From assembly GCF_002891295.1 (NCBI RefSeq), contig NZ_LGUI01000010.1, forward strand, positions 248,001 through 312,000: a stretch of 64,000 bases of DNA, written 5' to 3'. How positions within the stretch are numbered: position 1 is the first letter of the stretch; every line of letters starts with the position of its first letter. This DNA comes from Streptomyces eurocidicus. Lineage in GTDB: Bacteria > Actinomycetota > Actinomycetes > Streptomycetales > Streptomycetaceae. The notes below the pieces were generated by a model. The model made no database searches. It was not told the DNA's origin and saw nothing but the letters and a program-made list of their open reading frames with translations. The position numbers were made by a program, and so were the translations under genes. This document shows positions 27,581 to 36,525 of the stretch, one piece after another.

Positions 27581-27780
27581 GGGCCGTGCCGCGCGCGTGG
27601 CCCGGGGCCGCCTCTCGGCTTCCCGTGCTCCGGTAGTTCCCGCCGGCTACGCGCGCGTGCCCCGGGACGGCTTCGGCGCGGTACGCCTCGGCCTCCTCCG
27701 CGGGCTACCCGCGCGCGTGGTCCCGGCGGACGGAGAGGTGGACGAGGCCGGGGATGGTCCGCGGGCTACGCGCGCGCGTG
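27581..27780. repeat. four GC-rich motifs at exact 60-bp spacing
   Basis: Copies of ggctac-gcgcgcgtgg-cccgg type end at 27600, 27660, 27720 and 27780. The conserved part is about 20-25 bp and the intervening 35-40 bp are diverged. The last copy contains the 3' end (RGHARA and stop) of the TVP38 gene. Confidence 0.7.
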
Positions 27781-28473
27781 GCCCCGCTTCCGCCACGCCA
27801 CCACGACGGCCGCGAGCCCGGTGACCCCGATGAAGGCCATGGCGGCCAGGAAGGCCGGGGACGTCGGCGCCGACGCGTGGCTGCCCGCGATCACGTACGC
27901 GGCGGTGTTGGGCACGCTGCCGATGCCGGTCGCCAGGAGGAAGGGCGCCCAGCCCATCCGGGACACGGCGGCGCAGTAGTTCGCGGCGGCGAACGGCACG
28001 CCCGGGAACAGCCGGATCGCCAGCATCGACCGGAAGCCGTGCCGGCTCAGCTGCCGGTCGGCCGCCGTAAGCCAGCGTCCGCGCAGCAGCGGCCGCAGGG
28101 CGTCCTGCCCCAGCAGCCGGCCCAGGCCGAAGGAGATCCCCGAGCCCAGCACCGTGCCCGCCACGGCCGCCGCCGTGCCGAACGGGGAGCCGAAGAGGGC
28201 GCCCGCCGCGAGGTTGAGGATGGGGCGCGGCACGAACGCCGCGGTGCACAGCCCGTACGCGACGGCGAACAGCACCACCGCGGCGCCGCCGGACAGCTGC
28301 GGCGGCCAGCCGCCCGCGAGCAGCCGCTCCGGGCGGACGGCCAGCACGGTCGCCGCGGCACCGGCGAGCAGCGCCACGAGCAGGCCGAGGCGGAACCACG
28401 GGGACAGCAGCGCACGGGAACTGCGCGCGGCGAGCCCGGTGGGTCCGGCGGGGGGCGCGGCGGATCGGAGCAT
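27766..28473 (-). CDS. TVP38/TMEM64 family membrane protein
   Basis: ATG 28473 gives 235 aa. There are about five hydrophobic segments, with family motifs FVPRPILNLAAGALFG, GSGISFGLGRLLG, AIRLFPGVPFAAANY and GIGSVPNTAAYVIAG. Members belong to the VTT/DedA superfamily and are thought to act in lipid scrambling or transport; the function in actinomycetes is not defined. The C terminus RKRGHARA is repeated in degenerate form three more times downstream. It is divergent from the EF-Tu paralog. Confidence 0.92.
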   Translation of the reverse strand: MLRSAAPPAGPTGLAARSSRALLSPWFRLGLLVALLAGAAATVLAVRPERLLAGGWPPQLSGGAAVVLFAVAYGLCTAAFVPRPILNLAAGALFGSPFGTAAAVAGTVLGSGISFGLGRLLGQDALRPLLRGRWLTAADRQLSRHGFRSMLAIRLFPGVPFAAANYCAAVSRMGWAPFLLATGIGSVPNTAAYVIAGSHASAPTSPAFLAAMAFIGVTGLAAVVVAWRKRGHARA

Positions 28474-28752
28474 CGATGGAGCGTAACCGACCGGGGCGGG
28501 CCGCGGCCCCGAAGTCCGCGAGCCGGTACGGAACCAGCACACTCCGGCACCGCGGGTTCGCCCGTCCGCCACCGCGCCGTCCGCACCGGGGCCCGGTCAC
28601 CGGCGCCCGGGGAGGCCCGGCCGGGGAACCGGCGAGGGGCCGCCGCGCGGCGAAAACCGTTCGACGCGCCGCACCCCGCGCGCCAGCATCGACGGTGTGC
28701 GCCGGGCTGTGCTGGTCACACGCCCCGCACCACCGCTCCAGGGAAAGGAACC

Positions 28753-29919
28753 ATGCCCAAACCGGCCTATGCCCGTACCAAACCCCACCTCAACATCGGC
28801 GTCATCGGCCCGCAAGGGCACGGCAAGACCACGCTCACCGCGGCTCTCGCCCGGACCCTCGGCACCACCACGCCCGTACCGCACGGTGCCACCGCCCGCC
28901 CCACGACCGGCATCACCCGCGTCGCCTACGAGACGGGCACCCGCCACTACGCCCACGCCGACCTGCCCGGCGATCCTCGCTACACCACGAACCTGCTCAC
29001 CGGCGCCGCCGGGCTCGACGGGGCCGTCCTCGTCGTCTCCGCGCTCGACGGCGTCGTCCCGGAGACGGCGGCCCACCTGCTGCTCGCCCGTCAGGCCGGG
29101 GTACGGCACCTCGTCGTCGCGCTCACCAAGGCGGACGCCGGCGGCCCCGAACTCACCGACCTCGCCGAGCTGGACGTCCGCGCGCTGCTGACCGCCCACG
29201 GCCACGACGGCCGGCACGCCGCCGTCGTCCGGGTCTCGGCGCTGCGCGCCCTGGCGGGCGACCCACGCTGGACCGGCGCGCTCGAAGCGCTCCTCGACGC
29301 CGTCGACACCTATGTGCCCACGCCCGTGCGCCGTACCGACGCGCCCCTCCTCCTGCCCGTCGAGCGGGCGTTCGCCCCCGCCGCGCGGGGCACCGTCGTC
29401 ACGGGCACGATCGAGCGCGGCACCGTGCGCCCCGGCGCCCGCGTCCGGCTGCTCGGCCCCGGGGGCGGCCCGCGCGACGCGGTGGTCACCGGCCTGGAGA
29501 CCTTCGGCCGGCCCATGGCGGCCGCGGAGGCGGGCGACTGCGTGGCACTCCTCCTGGGCGGGGTACGGCGCGCGGACGTGCGCCGCGGCGACGCCGTCAC
29601 CGTGCCCGGCGGCGCGATAGCCCGGCGGCGCTTCACCGCCCGGGTCCGGCTGCCCCTCGCCGCGCACGGCGGCCGGCGCACCCCCGTGGCCAGCGGCTAC
29701 CGGGCGCAGTTCCACTTCCGTACGGCCGATGTCACCGGCACCGTCGGCCTCGGCCCGCGCGCACGCGCCCGGCCCGGCGAGACCGTCGTCATGACGGTCG
29801 TCCTGGACCGCGCCCTGCCGCTGGAGACCGGGCTGCCCTTCGTGGCGCGGGAGGGCGGCCGCACGGTGGGCGTGGGGGCGGTGGCGGCCTTCCCCGGGGG
29901 GCGGCGCCCGGCACAATAG
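28753..29919 (+). CDS. divergent EF-Tu paralog (tuf3-like)
   Basis: ATG 28753 follows AAAGGAA, giving 388 aa, close to EF-Tu length. G1 is GPQGHGKT (19-26). G3 is DLPGD (70-74) where normal EF-Tu has DCPGH, so the catalytic His is an Asp. G4 is TKAD (125-128) instead of NKxD. Domains 2 and 3 are recognisable (RGTVVTGTIERGTVRPG; YRAQFHFRTADVTG). Streptomyces are known to encode a third, minor EF-Tu; this copy looks more degenerate at its GTPase motifs, so GTP hydrolysis or base specificity may be altered. It is followed after 4 bp by the spermidine-synthase-like gene. Confidence 0.88.
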   Translation: MPKPAYARTKPHLNIGVIGPQGHGKTTLTAALARTLGTTTPVPHGATARPTTGITRVAYETGTRHYAHADLPGDPRYTTNLLTGAAGLDGAVLVVSALDGVVPETAAHLLLARQAGVRHLVVALTKADAGGPELTDLAELDVRALLTAHGHDGRHAAVVRVSALRALAGDPRWTGALEALLDAVDTYVPTPVRRTDAPLLLPVERAFAPAARGTVVTGTIERGTVRPGARVRLLGPGGGPRDAVVTGLETFGRPMAAAEAGDCVALLLGGVRRADVRRGDAVTVPGGAIARRRFTARVRLPLAAHGGRRTPVASGYRAQFHFRTADVTGTVGLGPRARARPGETVVMTVVLDRALPLETGLPFVAREGGRTVGVGAVAAFPGGRRPAQ

Positions 29920-29923
29920 GGGC

Positions 29924-30769
29924 GTGGAAGAACCGATACCCGTGACGCGGGACGTGGACGGGGGCACGGCCAAGCTGATGCCCGACGTGGACCGGCGGCG
30001 GGCCTGGCTGCTCACCGTCGACGGGGCGCCGCAGTCCTACGTGGACCTGGACGACCCGACGCACCTGGAGTTCGAGTACGCCCGGCGGATCGCCCACGTC
30101 CTCGACGCGGCCGCGGCGCCGCACCGCGCCCTGGACGTACTGCACCTGGGCGGCGGCGCCCTCACGCTGCCCCGCTATGTGGCGGCCACCCGGCCCGGGT
30201 CCCGGCAGCTGGTGGTCGAGGCCGACCGGGGGCTCCTCGCGCTCGTCGCCGAGCACTTGCCGCTGCGCGAGGGCTCCGGGGTCGAGGTGCGCGCGGCGGA
30301 CGCGCGCGCCGAGCTGGAGGCCGCGCCCGACGCCTCCGCCGATGTGATCGTCGCGGACGTCTTCGGCGGCTCGCGGGTCCCCGCGCACCTGGCCTCGCTG
30401 GAGTACGCGCGGGAGGCCGCCCGGGTGCTGCGCCCGGCGGGCCGCTACGCCGCCAACCTCGCCGACGGCGCGCCGTTCACCTTCCTGCGCTCGCAGGTGG
30501 CCGGCTTCGCGGCGGTCTTCGCCCATGTGTGCCTGATCGCGGAGCCGTCGGTGCTGCGCGGCCGGCGCTTCGGCAACGCCGTCCTCGTCGCGTCGCACGG
30601 CGAGCTGCCGGTGGCCGCGCTCGCCCGCCGGGCCGCCGCCGACGTCTTCCCGGCCCGGGTCGAGGACGGGGCGGCGCTGGAGCGGTTCACGGCCGGGGCC
30701 GGGGCCGTGCGGGACGCGGACGCGGTGGCCTCGCCGGAGCCGCCGGGCGGGTCGTTCGGCATCGGCTGA
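29924..30769 (+). CDS. spermidine synthase-like Rossmann protein
   Basis: GTG 29924 starts 4 bp after the EF-Tu paralog stop, so the two are probably cotranscribed. The 281-aa product carries a SAM-type Rossmann core: DVLHLGGGALTLPRY (motif I), QLVVEADRGLL (acidic residue binding the ribose), DARAEL, and DVIVADVFGGS (motif IV). It matches the polyamine-synthase-like family common in actinobacteria. Whether it makes polyamines or methylates another substrate is not shown by sequence. Confidence 0.88.
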   Translation: MEEPIPVTRDVDGGTAKLMPDVDRRRAWLLTVDGAPQSYVDLDDPTHLEFEYARRIAHVLDAAAAPHRALDVLHLGGGALTLPRYVAATRPGSRQLVVEADRGLLALVAEHLPLREGSGVEVRAADARAELEAAPDASADVIVADVFGGSRVPAHLASLEYAREAARVLRPAGRYAANLADGAPFTFLRSQVAGFAAVFAHVCLIAEPSVLRGRRFGNAVLVASHGELPVAALARRAAADVFPARVEDGAALERFTAGAGAVRDADAVASPEPPGGSFGIG

Positions 30770-30818
30770 CGCGCGCCCGGCGGGCTCCGGTCCGAAGCCC
30801 TCGCCCGGGAGCCCCGGA

Positions 30819-31859
30819 TCAGGAGCTCTTGAGCGGCCGGAGCGAGCTCATGATCTTCTTGATGGTGTCGTCCGACAGGTCGTCACCGGTCCCGGTCGCC
30901 GCGTGCAGCACCCAGGTCGCCAGGTCCCCGGCGGAGTCCTTGTACGTCACCGTGAAGGACTTGCCGTCGGTGTCGCACTTGTCGCTCTTCGTCACACCGG
31001 TCACCGTCGCGGTGGAGGTGTAGCCGGTGAGCCCGTGGTCGCTCTTGAAGGGCTTGGCGTCGGTGCTCTCCAGCTTGCCCGTCTGCTTGAGGTCGTAGCC
31101 GGCGATCAGCCAGTTCTCGGCCTCGATCTTGGCGGCGTCGGCCATGCTCTTGGCGCCCTGGGCGCCCTTCGTGCCCGCGGCGCCCAGGCTGCCGTTCGGC
31201 CGGCAGGCGGCCTTCTTGTAGCGGGCGGTGCCGCTCATCAGGACCAGGCCCTTGCCTTTCTCGTCCTCGAAGCCGATGGACTGCGAGGGCGACTCCACCA
31301 TCCAGTCCGGTGGGACGTCGAAGGCGTCGTGCCGCTTCTGGTTGGTGACGACCTTCCAGCCGTCGATCACCGGCTTGACGTCGTCGCCGCCGCTGCGCGG
31401 GTTGTCGAGGGGGGCCTCCGAACCGGACGGGGACGGGCCGGTGGAGGCGGGCGCGGAGGCGGCGGACGAGGGCTTCGTGTCGCTCTTCGCCACGTTCTCC
31501 GTGTCGTCGTCCTTGAGGACGACGACACCGGTGACCACTGCCGCGGCCACGACGGCCACCGCCGCGCCGATCGCGATCACGGTGGTGCGCCTGCGGTTGT
31601 CACCCGGCGGGCGCGGCGCCCCGGGCGGACCCCCGGCGGGCCACTGCGGCACCGTGCCGGGCTCCCCCGGCCGCCCCGGCTGCGGTCCGCCGGGCTGCTG
31701 GTACGGGTTCGGCTGCTGCTGCCCGTAGCCGGGCTGCGCGTATCCCGGCTGCTGGTACGGGTTCGGCGGTGGAAACCCCGGCTGAGGCCCCGGCGTCTGG
31801 TACGGGTTCTTGTCCTGCGGGTTCTGCTCGCCCCCGGGCGGCTGCTGTCCTGGCCACAT
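30819..31859 (-). CDS. membrane-anchored protein with Pro/Gln-rich N terminus, function unknown
   Basis: ATG 31859 gives 346 aa. Residues 1-95 are cytosolic, rich in PYQQPG repeats, ending in an Arg cluster (DNRRR). One transmembrane helix follows (TVIAIGAAVAVVAAAVV, about 98-115), then a Ser/Pro linker and an extracytoplasmic domain (about 165-346) with a few Cys (AACRPNG, KCDTDG). This architecture is common among actinobacterial surface proteins of unknown role. It is divergent from the thioesterase. Confidence 0.82.
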   Translation of the reverse strand: MWPGQQPPGGEQNPQDKNPYQTPGPQPGFPPPNPYQQPGYAQPGYGQQQPNPYQQPGGPQPGRPGEPGTVPQWPAGGPPGAPRPPGDNRRRTTVIAIGAAVAVVAAAVVTGVVVLKDDDTENVAKSDTKPSSAASAPASTGPSPSGSEAPLDNPRSGGDDVKPVIDGWKVVTNQKRHDAFDVPPDWMVESPSQSIGFEDEKGKGLVLMSGTARYKKAACRPNGSLGAAGTKGAQGAKSMADAAKIEAENWLIAGYDLKQTGKLESTDAKPFKSDHGLTGYTSTATVTGVTKSDKCDTDGKSFTVTYKDSAGDLATWVLHAATGTGDDLSDDTIKKIMSSLRPLKSS

Positions 31860-31941
31860 GGCCGATAACCATAGAGGCAGCCACCGCCTTGTGTGACGGG
31901 CGCCCCTTCCCGCCGAGGCTACCGACTGGTAACTTGCGGCT

Positions 31942-32394
31942 ATGTCTGAGACCAAGTCCCCGATCGGCGACATGCTCGCGTCCACCGTGCCCATGGTGCG
32001 CACCCTGAACCTCGCCTTCGGCGAGATCACCCCGGAGCGCGCCGTCGTCAGCCTCCCCGACCAGCCCGACTACCACAACCACGTCGGGGGCCCGCACGCC
32101 GGCGCCATGTTCACCCTCGCCGAGTCCGCGAGCGGCGCCATCGTGCTGGCCGCCTTCGGGGACCAGCTCGGCCGCGCCGTGCCGCTGGCCGTGAGCGCCG
32201 AGATCGGCTACAAGAAGCTCGCCAAGGGCCCGGTCACCGCCACCGCCGAGCTCGGCCGCCCGGCCGCCGAGGTCGTCGCCGAGCTGGACGCGGGCGAGCG
32301 CCCCGAGTTCCCGGTGCGGGTCGCGATCACCCGTGCGGACGGCGCGGTGACGGGCGAGATGACGGTCGTGTGGACCCTGCGGCCCAATTCGTAG
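31942..32394 (+). CDS. hotdog-fold thioesterase-like protein (DUF4442 type)
   Basis: ATG 31942 gives 150 aa. The central pattern YHNHVGGPHAGAMFTLAESASG is the helix-containing signature of PaaI/YiiD-like hotdog proteins, followed by beta strands ending VWTLRPNS. It likely hydrolyses an acyl-CoA thioester, substrate unknown. It is a single gene. Confidence 0.85.
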   Translation: MSETKSPIGDMLASTVPMVRTLNLAFGEITPERAVVSLPDQPDYHNHVGGPHAGAMFTLAESASGAIVLAAFGDQLGRAVPLAVSAEIGYKKLAKGPVTATAELGRPAAEVVAELDAGERPEFPVRVAITRADGAVTGEMTVVWTLRPNS

Positions 32395-32929
32395 CCTCCG
32401 CCCCGGGAAGACGCTGATCCGCCGCTTCCGCAGCGGCTCCACTTGAGGTGCCGCCTTCAGACGGGTACGCCCTGGCTCTCGGGAACTCATGTGAGGTGGC
32501 GTACGAAGAGGCCGGTCTTGGGGTAGGGGTCGCCGGGGGTGGGCAGCGCCGACCGGCCACTGAAGAGCGCGCTGTCCCCGCTTCGACTGATTCCCAGTGC
32601 GCGGGAGCGGTCCGGCCGGTTCGGCGGCCGCCGGTAAGGCCGTGGCGCAGGTGCTCAGGAGCACCGTCGCCGCGGCGGCGTGCCTGAGGTGACGCATGGG
32701 TTCCCCCTCGTGAGGTCGCACATATGCGGCTGACCGATGCCGGGGCAGCCAACCTCCCGCCGGGTCCCCCGGTCAATGGAGCGGAGGTACGACCCGGTCA
32801 CCTCGCCATGCCGGACGTGGAGCCAAGTGCCGGACGGCCGCGCGGCGTTCGAGCGTTCCTGGAGAGAACGGGCCTTCTCCCGGACCCAGCAGGCGGATTG
32901 GCGCCTCCCCGCCCCACAAGACGCCCCCG
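32395..32929. other. intergenic region holding a broken small secreted-peptide gene
   Basis: This 535-bp gap between the thioesterase and the CHAT gene contains one coding-like stretch on the minus strand (32487-32697, listed separately). The rest, including about 230 bp upstream of the CHAT start, shows no coding signal and should hold the CHAT operon promoter. Confidence 0.55.
32487..32697 (-). pseudogene. small secreted peptide (~69 aa), one-base frameshift
   Basis: ATG 32697 has GAGGGGG upstream and encodes a clear signal peptide (MRHLRHAAAATVLLSTCATA, then LPAAAEP). Third-position GC then drops in this frame and rises in the +1 frame, which reads DSALFSGRSALPTPGDPYP, KTGLFVRHLT and stops at 32487. 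The 211-bp span is one base over a multiple of three. Codon 21 is TTA. It is either a decayed gene or a sequencing indel. Confidence 0.45.
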
Positions 32930-35900
32930 ATGCCTCACCATCTCTCCATGACCGGAAATGGGTTCGACGCCGAGCTCCCTTCACCGCAGCGGGAGTTCGT
33001 GGCGCGCCTCCGCGGCTTCGCGGGGCGCGAAGGGGAAACGGCGCGGCCGTCCCTGTTACGGGACGCGGCCATGGAGTCGGCGCGGGCGGCGCTGCTCGCC
33101 GACAGCGAGCTCGGGCGCTGGGGCGACGTCGTGAACGTACAGCTGCTGGGGCTGCTCGCCTGGTGCCGCGCCCTGGACGGCGGAGACCGCGAGGAGCTGC
33201 GGTTCGCCGCCGAGTGGCTGGAGATGACCTTCCGCTGCGCACCCGGCCTGCTGCCGGAGCCGCTGCGCTCCGCGCGGCGCGAGCGGTTCACCGTGGACGG
33301 GCTGTCGGCACTGGCCGACGACCGGGGCCGGGCCCTCGGCCGGGCGGCGGAGTTCATCCGTGCCGGGCTCGGCTGGGGAGAGGCACGGCGGGAGGTCGCC
33401 GCCTACGTCCGGTCCAGGAGGCTCCTGCGGACGGAGCCGCCGGACTACGCCGCCTCGGCCCGGCTGGCGCAGCAGGTCGCCGCGCGGCTGCCGGGGAGCC
33501 ACTGGCTCGGGTTCGCGGCCCGGGTGCGCGCGGCCCGCAGTCTCGGGGGCGTCGCGATCGCGGCCGGCAGGATCGGCTCCGAGGACGCGCTGCGGGCGGC
33601 GCGGGAGGCCGTCGCCGCGCTCCCGGAAGGACATCCGTGGGAAGCGACGGTCCTGTTGCTGTTGCAGATCCACCTCAACGGGGTGGTTCTGCGCGAAGGA
33701 CAGGACTCCGCCACTGCCGGCCTGCGCCCGCCGCCCCTCGACGCCTGTCTGAGGGCGGTGGAGGTGGGACGTCGCGCGCTGGCCGTGGTGGAGGACGACG
33801 ACCCGGACCGGCTGCGGCTGCTCCGTACACAGACCGCGTCGTTGGGGCAGTCGCTGCTCGCACGGCCGGGGGATCCCGCGGCCCGGGACGAATTGCGGCG
33901 GCACGGCCGCCTGGAAGCCGCCGAGCAGCACGATCCCGCCGGGCGGTCGAACGCCTGGTTGCAGCTGTCCCAGTACATGTTCCTCCTCTTCATGCACACC
34001 CGTGACGAGTACTTCTTCTCGGAACAGGCCACCGCCGCCGGGAACGCGTTCGGCTGCGCACCGCCCGGCTCCGTGGAACATGCGCGGGCCGCACGGGAAC
34101 TCGGCAGGGTCAAAACCATGACGGCGAGCCGATCGCCTGACCCGGCAGCCTTCGACGAGCCGATCGACTTCTACCGTTCCGTCATCGAGGGCGTCGGGCG
34201 CCCGGTGGCCACCGACTCGGCCGAGGACGCCGCCGAACGCGCCATCACGCTCGCCAACGCACGCGGAATCCTCAAGGAAGTGCTCGAAGCGCGGTACCAG
34301 CGGACCGGGGAATGGGATTCCCGGCTGGACGTGCTGCTCACCGCCGACGCGTCCGACGCCTCGGCGCCCGCGCCGCCCGCCGTCCTCGCCGCGGGGGACC
34401 TGACCGGCCGGATGAACCGCAGACAATGGATCAATGAGGCCCTCCGGGAGGCCATGACCTCCTTGATCAGCAAGTTCGAGCAGGCGCAGGAGGACGGGAG
34501 TCCGGCGGCCTTGCGGGCGGCGGGCGAGGAGTTCCTCGCCCGTGTCGACGAACTGGCCGCCCTCGCCCCCGACGACCGGCAGATCCAGGAGACCGCCGTC
34601 GGGTACCGGGGCATGGCGCAGCACGCCGAATCCGGGGCACACGGGATGGAGACCGGCGAGGACATGCCGTTCGAGCGACTGGTCGCCATGGGACGGCAGC
34701 ACAAGGAATGGATAGCACCCCGCCTGGGAGCGCCGGCTCCCCACGCCGGTCCGGTCGGCCCGGAAGAGGACGAGGACCGCCGCCTCCGGCGCCTCTCCGC
34801 CCACCAGCTCAAGGACCACGAGGTCGCCAGGGCCTTGGAACTGGTCGCCCGTACCGAGGTGATGCAGGCCGTCAGAACCGAGGGGGAGGAGTCCGCGGAC
34901 GCCTGGGCCCGTGCCCTGGAGACCGGTCGGCAGCTCACCACGCATCCGGCCGTTCCCCCGATGACGCTGGTGTTCCACGCCCGCCTGATGGCCGCGGCCG
35001 CCGAGCGGCTCGACGACTGGCCCGCCGTCGCGCCCGTGCTCGCCGCCGCCGTACGGGCTGCCGGGGAGCTGGTGTCGCCACGGGTCGCTCCCGGTGACCG
35101 GGAGCGGATGCTGGCCGTGTACACCGGCGGGCTGTCCGACCAGGCCTGCGCGGCCGCCCTGTTCGCGGGGGCCACCCCCGAGGAGGCGCTCGTCCTGCTG
35201 GAGTCGGCGCGTGGGCTGCTGACAGCCGCGCGGCTCGGTTCGATGAGCGATCTCGGCACGCTGCGCCGCGCGTTCCCGGCCTCCGCCGGCCGGTTCGAGG
35301 CGGCCTCGGCCGAGCTGGAGGAAGCACGCAACGACTCCGTCCGGCGGCGCAGAGCCGCCGCCCACTGGGAAGCCGAGCGGAAACACATCCGCGGGCTCCC
35401 CGGCTTCGAGGACTTCCTCGGCCTCCCCACCGGACCGCGCCTGCGCGAACTCGCCGCCGACGGCCCGCTGGTGGCCGTCACCCTCCACCAGCGTCGGTCC
35501 CACGCCCTCCTCGTCACCCCGGACGGCGTCGATGCCGTCCCTCTGCCGGGCGTCACGCACGAGCAGGCGGGCGACTGGACTTCCCGGCTGACCGAGGCCA
35601 CCGCCGAGGCGGTGCGACAGGTGCTCGCCGAGCTGTGGCAGAGCCTCGCCGAACCCGTGCTCGACGCCCTGGGACACCCCGCGCCGCCCACCGCGCCCGA
35701 CGACCGGCCCCGGCTGTGGTGGATCCCCTCCGGCCCCGCCGCCTTCCTCCCCCTGCACGCGGCCGGACGGTTCGCCGGAGACGTGCAGGTCGCGGGGGAG
35801 AACGTCCTGGACCGCGTCGTCTCCTCCTACGCACCCACCCTGCGCTCCCTGCGGCACGCGCGGCTGCGCACGGCGCCGGCCGGGCCGCCCGGTGTGCTCT

Positions 35901-36496
35901 CCATCGCCGCGCCCGGCGCCGTCGGCCATCCGCACCCGCTGAGAGAAGCCGTGGAGGAGGCCGAGGACGTACGGGAGCTGGTGCGCGGCGGACATGTCCT
36001 CCTCGCGGACAAGGCCGACAGGGACTCGGTACTGGCCGCCCTGCCCGGCCATCCGTGGCTCCACTTCGCAGGTCACGCGATCGCCGCGCCCGACGGCACA
36101 CGGGCCACCGCCGCCGGCGGCCTGGTCCTCGGGGACGGCACGCTGTTGTCCCCCGAGACCGTGGACGGGCTTTCCCTGCCCGCGGCCGGTCTCGCCTTCC
36201 TGTCGGGCTGCGGAACAGCCCGGGGCGCGACGGCACTGGCCGACGAGTCGCTCCACGTGACGGCCGCCCTCCACCTCGCCGGATACCGCGACGTGATCGG
36301 CACCCTGTGGCCCGTGCGCGATGCCGCGGCAAGCGCGATCGCCAGAAGCTTCTACCGGGAGACGAACCCGAGGAGCCCGGCCCGGGTACGGGCGCCCGGT
36401 CCCGCACACGCACTTGACGCGGCCCTTCGCGCCGCCCGCTCCGCCGCCCCGTCCCGGCCCGAACTGTGGTCCTCCCACCAGCACATCGGCCCGTGA
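32930..36496 (+). CDS. CHAT-domain (caspase-like) protease with long helical N terminus
   Basis: This 1188-aa protein starts at ATG 32930; ATG 32948 is an alternative and neither has a strong ribosome binding site. Residues about 1-880 are all-helical, TPR-like or repeat-like (for example ARLAQQVAARLPGSHWLGFAARVRAA). The C-terminal CHAT peptidase domain (about 885-1175) has the catalytic dyad H1049 (HFAGHA) and C1094 (LSGCGTARG), followed by the typical GYRDVIGTLWPVRD. CHAT proteases act as effectors in bacterial conflict and programmed-death systems such as TPR-CHAT with gasdermin or Craspase. Codon 43 is TTA (33056-33058). It heads an operon with a small Cys protein and a membrane protein. 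Confidence 0.92.
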   Translation: MPHHLSMTGNGFDAELPSPQREFVARLRGFAGREGETARPSLLRDAAMESARAALLADSELGRWGDVVNVQLLGLLAWCRALDGGDREELRFAAEWLEMTFRCAPGLLPEPLRSARRERFTVDGLSALADDRGRALGRAAEFIRAGLGWGEARREVAAYVRSRRLLRTEPPDYAASARLAQQVAARLPGSHWLGFAARVRAARSLGGVAIAAGRIGSEDALRAAREAVAALPEGHPWEATVLLLLQIHLNGVVLREGQDSATAGLRPPPLDACLRAVEVGRRALAVVEDDDPDRLRLLRTQTASLGQSLLARPGDPAARDELRRHGRLEAAEQHDPAGRSNAWLQLSQYMFLLFMHTRDEYFFSEQATAAGNAFGCAPPGSVEHARAARELGRVKTMTASRSPDPAAFDEPIDFYRSVIEGVGRPVATDSAEDAAERAITLANARGILKEVLEARYQRTGEWDSRLDVLLTADASDASAPAPPAVLAAGDLTGRMNRRQWINEALREAMTSLISKFEQAQEDGSPAALRAAGEEFLARVDELAALAPDDRQIQETAVGYRGMAQHAESGAHGMETGEDMPFERLVAMGRQHKEWIAPRLGAPAPHAGPVGPEEDEDRRLRRLSAHQLKDHEVARALELVARTEVMQAVRTEGEESADAWARALETGRQLTTHPAVPPMTLVFHARLMAAAAERLDDWPAVAPVLAAAVRAAGELVSPRVAPGDRERMLAVYTGGLSDQACAAALFAGATPEEALVLLESARGLLTAARLGSMSDLGTLRRAFPASAGRFEAASAELEEARNDSVRRRRAAAHWEAERKHIRGLPGFEDFLGLPTGPRLRELAADGPLVAVTLHQRRSHALLVTPDGVDAVPLPGVTHEQAGDWTSRLTEATAEAVRQVLAELWQSLAEPVLDALGHPAPPTAPDDRPRLWWIPSGPAAFLPLHAAGRFAGDVQVAGENVLDRVVSSYAPTLRSLRHARLRTAPAGPPGVLSIAAPGAVGHPHPLREAVEEAEDVRELVRGGHVLLADKADRDSVLAALPGHPWLHFAGHAIAAPDGTRATAAGGLVLGDGTLLSPETVDGLSLPAAGLAFLSGCGTARGATALADESLHVTAALHLAGYRDVIGTLWPVRDAAASAIARSFYRETNPRSPARVRAPGPAHALDAALRAARSAAPSRPELWSSHQHIGP

Positions 36497-36525
36497 TCAG
36501 CCGCCACCGGACAAGGAATACACCC

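Noticed and set aside
31600..32721. 373-aa minus-strand frame with a signal peptide
   Set aside because: Only the first ~35 codons look coding; the rest is antisense to the thioesterase and the 346-aa membrane protein.
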